Positions 61,676 to 64,000 of a stretch of DNA of 64,000 bases are shown piece after piece. Under the pieces are notes generated by a model. That model searched no databases and was not told the DNA's origin. It worked only from the letters and a program-made list of their open reading frames with translations. How positions within the stretch are numbered: position 1 is the first letter of the stretch; each line of letters starts with the position of its first letter. Position numbers and translations under genes: made by a program. The stretch is from an uncultured Clostridia bacterium (GTDB lineage Bacteria > Bacillota > Clostridia > Christensenellales > CAG-138): the NCBI GenBank assembly GCA_934633985.1, contig CAKTYU010000007.1, positions 61,028 through 125,027 of the forward strand. Reading direction: 5' to 3'.

Positions 61676-61708
61676 TTGTTGTTTTATAACATTATTTTGT
61701 TGTATTAT
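61676..61708. repeat. Direct repeats TTGTTGT(T/A)TTAT, 21 bp apart, at the E2 promoter
   Basis: TTGTTGTTTTAT at 61676-61687 and TTGTTGTATTAT at 61697-61708 (plus-strand reading) differ at one base. They are spaced exactly two helical turns, and the second covers the -10 box of the E2 operon. This is a good candidate operator. Confidence 0.5.
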
Positions 61709-61733
61709 ATCACACATACCGCCGGCATGGCAA
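61704..61733 (-). promoter_or_regulatory. Promoter of the 2-oxoacid dehydrogenase operon
   Basis: On the minus strand TTGCCA (61733-61728), an 18-base spacer and TATAAT (61709-61704), about 64 bases before the E2 start. Confidence 0.75.
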
Positions 61734-61828
61734 CAGCTTAAGGCGCATAAAGGCAAATTTAATCTGGTTTTTTTGATAAGAAAAAGAACTGCCGCCAGAC
61801 AGCTCTCTCTCTTATTTCCTATTGCCTT

Positions 61829-62323
61829 TTATCCTTCGACAGACTGCTTATAACGCTCCGTACATTCCTCGATGATCTTGATGGCGTCCTCTTTCCCGCG
61901 ATAGGCTCCGGTCGTTACATTTACCCCTTGAAGCACCTTGTAATTTTCGAAAAAGTTCCTGATTTCTTTCAGGATAAAATCCGGCAGCTCTTCCAATTCA
62001 TAATAATTGGAATAGCGAGGGTCGCAGTCCACCACGGAGATCAGCTTATAATCCGGCTTTCCGCCATCCGTCATTTCAAGGTAGCCGAGGACTCTCGCCG
62101 GCACATAGCAGCCGGGAAAAGACGGATAATCGCTTACGACCAGGATATCCAACGGGTCCCCGTCGGGAGCCAGGGTGTTTTCGATTATCCCATATTCTGT
62201 AGGATAAACCATGGAAGCATATATGACTCTGTCCAATTTGATCTTTCCGGTTGCATTATCCACTTCGTATTTATTTTTTGAATGAAGCGGTATCTCGATC
62301 AATGCCTCGACTACATTATCCAT
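61829..62323 (-). CDS. ppa: Inorganic pyrophosphatase (family I)
   Basis: This 164-residue soluble pyrophosphatase has YPTEYGIIENTLAPDGDPLDILV (residues about 40-62) with the family I metal signature DGDPLD, and VVDCDPRY further on. It hydrolyses pyrophosphate with Mg. Ile is coded mainly by ATC, unlike most genes to the left; this could be high expression or foreign origin. It is a single gene, with a TATAAT on the minus strand about 55 bases upstream but no clear -35. Confidence 0.94.
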   Translation of the reverse strand: MDNVVEALIEIPLHSKNKYEVDNATGKIKLDRVIYASMVYPTEYGIIENTLAPDGDPLDILVVSDYPSFPGCYVPARVLGYLEMTDGGKPDYKLISVVDCDPRYSNYYELEELPDFILKEIRNFFENYKVLQGVNVTTGAYRGKEDAIKIIEECTERYKQSVEG

Positions 62324-62684
62324 AACAATTAACTCCTTCTTTATCTGTTTAATTTTTTATTTCATTATATCCCTTATAAGCTCGGCGCTCCTCAAAGTGC
62401 GTGCGGACCTTACCCTCCTCCCTTTAGTTTACTGTTTTTTCTTCTCCATAGCAATATTTTCCTATCTTTCACCGCCCATCCATGTCCTTTTGCTGCTTTC
62501 ACCTTGTAAACGGAGGAACGCTGTTTTTTATTGCAAAGATTTTTATCTCATCCATTTTTATATATTATATACCTGTCCGCGGCACAGTCCAACCGCCCCG
62601 GCTTGATTTAAAGCAAAAAGGAGACAATATCGTCTCCTCTCTCAAAACCGCATACGCGCCATTGCGCTTTTACATATTACTTTT
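62324..62684. other. AT-rich intergenic region without a gene
   Basis: These 361 bases lie between ppa and a lipoprotein gene on the same strand. They hold the ppa upstream region near 62324-62390 and a terminator at 62615-62640. Short frames here have no family resemblance or ribosome site. I see no RNA gene or repeat. Confidence 0.6.
62615..62640 (-). terminator. Terminator of the small lipoprotein gene
   Basis: Stem AGGAGAC / GTCTCCT with loop GATATT, followed on the minus strand by TTTTT. It lies about 45 bases past the stop at 62685. Confidence 0.8.
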
Positions 62685-63101
62685 TCAATATGTATCCATG
62701 CTGATCCTTTGTGTGTATAGCTGCAACTGCTCGACCTTGATCTTTCCTTCCGCACCGCTCTTGTATCGGAGGCTTTCCAGTTCCGAGCTTCTAATACCCA
62801 AAAGAACCTCGTCATCGACCTGTAGATTCTCAAAAGAAATGCTCATAGTTTTCTGCGTGGCAAAATCGCAATAGATCATGGAAATAGACGAACAGTCAAT
62901 AAGACAGCTTTCGCCCAAATCGCCTTCCGCCGCGCCGTCTTTTACCCTTATGGTTTGATTTTCCGTATCGATTTCCGCGATCACCGTTTTGATGCCCAAA
63001 TGAACCGGGTCGTCCTTCAATAAACCGCAGCCGGACAGAGAAAGCAAAAAAGCCAGCCAGCACAGGGCTATTCCAATTCCTTTTATATTTCTGTACAACA
63101 A
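62685..63101 (-). CDS. Small lipoprotein of unknown function
   Basis: This is a 138-residue protein with a lipoprotein signal peptide (hydrophobic core to residue 24, lipobox LSGC) and a mature domain of about 110 residues. The mature domain is rich in beta-strand-like segments (TVIAEIDTENQTIRVKD, CLIDCSSISMIYCD, LQVDDEVLLGI). It contains three further Cys. It resembles the small OB-like lipoproteins of Firmicutes but I cannot name a family. Codon use (ATC for Ile) resembles the recombinase side rather than the left part of the window. Confidence 0.7.
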   Translation of the reverse strand: MLYRNIKGIGIALCWLAFLLSLSGCGLLKDDPVHLGIKTVIAEIDTENQTIRVKDGAAEGDLGESCLIDCSSISMIYCDFATQKTMSISFENLQVDDEVLLGIRSSELESLRYKSGAEGKIKVEQLQLYTQRISMDTY

Positions 63102-63220
63102 TGGTCCGTCCTCCTTTTGTGCTGCAGGACTTAGGCAGCCGCCCTGCTATATTACCATATCCTGAATAAATCCTATGTTAAATTTGCCCATACCTCGGGA
63201 GGTCGCTCAGTTGCTGCAAA

Positions 63221-64000
63221 TTAAAAATCGGCAAGTTCCCGGGAGAGCTTGCCGATTTTTGGTGCAGCGGAGCAATCCAAATCCGAACCACTTTTCTGAT
63301 TGATCACGTCCTGCAAATCGGCAAACGTGATGGTTTTCGTGCCCTCCTTGTAGTTGAAGGTAATCACCATTTTATCATCATACAGGAAAATCGCATTGAT
63401 GAAGGCGTCGATGAGCATCTTGCGGTGGATCTGTTGCCGCACGTCCAGCTTGCGGAAGCGGTGGAGCCAGAAGGTCATAAACTCGGCACTGACCTTGGGC
63501 TTCGCCAGCTTTTCGCAGGCAAGCCTGTTTTCAAGCTCGTCGCGGCGGTTTTCCAGCTCCTCCAGCCGCGCCTTTGTGGAGCGCGTCAGGATGCCCTGCT
63601 GGATGGCGCCCAGCAGATTGCTGATGGCAGTATCCGCTTCACGGAGCTGTTGCTCATACAGCGGCACGTTCACATTGTCCCTGTCCTGCAAGTCCATCAG
63701 CATGGATACGATGGCCTCGATTGCTTTGTCGTCCATGACCATTTTCATGGTTTCACCGACCACCAAATCCTCGATCCATTCTTTCCTGACGGGCTTCTTG
63801 TGGCACTCGGTACGCTTCTTCTTGACCGACACGCACTTGTAGTAATGATGCACCTTTCCCGTGCGGCTTGTGCCGCTCTCGCCGCAGAGGTAGGCCCCGC
63901 AGTAGCCGCAGAACAGTTTGGTGGTCAGCAGATAATCGTCCTCGGCCTTGTGACGTGCCGGGGCCTTTTTGTTCTTCGCCAGTTTCTCCTGCACCCGGTC
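63221..64000 (-). CDS. Serine recombinase, C-terminal part (runs off the window)
   Basis: At least 259 residues are present and the frame stays open past base 64000. A zinc-ribbon domain (FCGYCGAYL...HHYYKC, with a later Cys) is followed by a long coiled coil (EQQLREADTAISNLLGAIQQ to ENRRDELENRL). A basic segment then ends in FNYKEGTKTITF, the usual layout of large serine recombinases of transposons and integrative elements. The N-terminal catalytic domain lies outside. Ile is mostly ATC and codon choice differs from the genome, marking imported DNA. The last codons form a terminator hairpin. Confidence 0.92.
   Translation of the reverse strand, partial: DRVQEKLAKNKKAPARHKAEDDYLLTTKLFCGYCGAYLCGESGTSRTGKVHHYYKCVSVKKKRTECHKKPVRKEWIEDLVVGETMKMVMDDKAIEAIVSMLMDLQDRDNVNVPLYEQQLREADTAISNLLGAIQQGILTRSTKARLEELENRRDELENRLACEKLAKPKVSAEFMTFWLHRFRKLDVRQQIHRKMLIDAFINAIFLYDDKMVITFNYKEGTKTITFADLQDVINQKSGSDLDCSAAPKIGKLSRELADF
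63224..63261 (-). terminator. Terminator overlapping the recombinase 3' end
   Basis: A perfect 13-bp stem AAAAATCGGCAAG / CTTGCCGATTTTT (63249-63261 and 63224-63236) around a 12-base loop that itself contains TCCCGGGA. T-runs on both strands. The hairpin encodes the last dozen residues of the recombinase, so coding and termination overlap. Confidence 0.8.

Overview
The window reads as a spore-forming, GC-rich anaerobic Firmicute (class Clostridia). The evidence is a spoIIIA sporulation operon, a YlmC/YmxH-type sporulation protein, an HrcA/CIRCE heat-shock operon, NrdR, a single-chain GlyRS, the acetylase branch of diaminopimelate/lysine synthesis, and extracellular lipoproteins feeding ABC importers. 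Isoleucine is written mostly ATA in ordinary genes despite the high GC, which helps to separate native from imported DNA. The carbohydrate genes suggest a gut organism living on mucin- or milk-type glycans (inference).

Layout. 1-4.9 kb (minus strand): spoIIIAA-AB-AC-(AD), a membrane protein, pgeF, nrdR, ymxH, rpsU and a HIT protein. 4.9-16 kb (minus): mtaB, rsmE, prmA, then hrcA-grpE-dnaK-dnaJ behind a perfect CIRCE, then lepA-hemW. 16-23 kb: a LUD/GIY-YIG pair (plus), a secreted protein, glyS, a cysteine-rich mini-protein, glmM and trxB. 22.8-28.8 kb: dapH, divergent from deacetylase-aminotransferase-dapA-dapB-lysC, a nearly complete acetyl-DAP route.

29.5-38.8 kb (minus) is one long amino-sugar operon: nahK-galE-nagB-ROK-nagA-binding protein-two permeases. 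NahK and GalE fit the galacto-N-biose/lacto-N-biose route, and NagA/NagB take GlcNAc-6-P to fructose-6-P. No phosphorylase, uridylyltransferase or transporter ATPase is in view. One permease carries an unusual membrane extension of about 260 residues.

39-42.5 kb is the most unusual region. It holds a SARP-like response regulator, a free-standing Spo0A effector domain, a small XRE regulator, a lone Hpt protein and a soluble hybrid histidine kinase without a sensor domain. Together these are the parts of a split phosphorelay that may touch Spo0A-controlled genes.

42.6-55.7 kb is an L-fucose locus: an Rbs-type ABC importer divergent from a LacI regulator with matching operator candidates, then fucI-fucU-kinase followed by an SDR, a PHP-domain protein and an L-sorbose-1-phosphate-reductase homologue. 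No fuculose-1-P aldolase is present, so an alternative route is possible. A DeoR regulator follows.

56.4-61.7 kb (minus) encodes a 2-oxoacid dehydrogenase complex with E1 alpha and beta fused in one chain. To the right lie ppa, a small lipoprotein and the C-terminal half of a serine recombinase. Codon choice changes there, consistent with the edge of a mobile element. No tRNA, rRNA or CRISPR array was seen.
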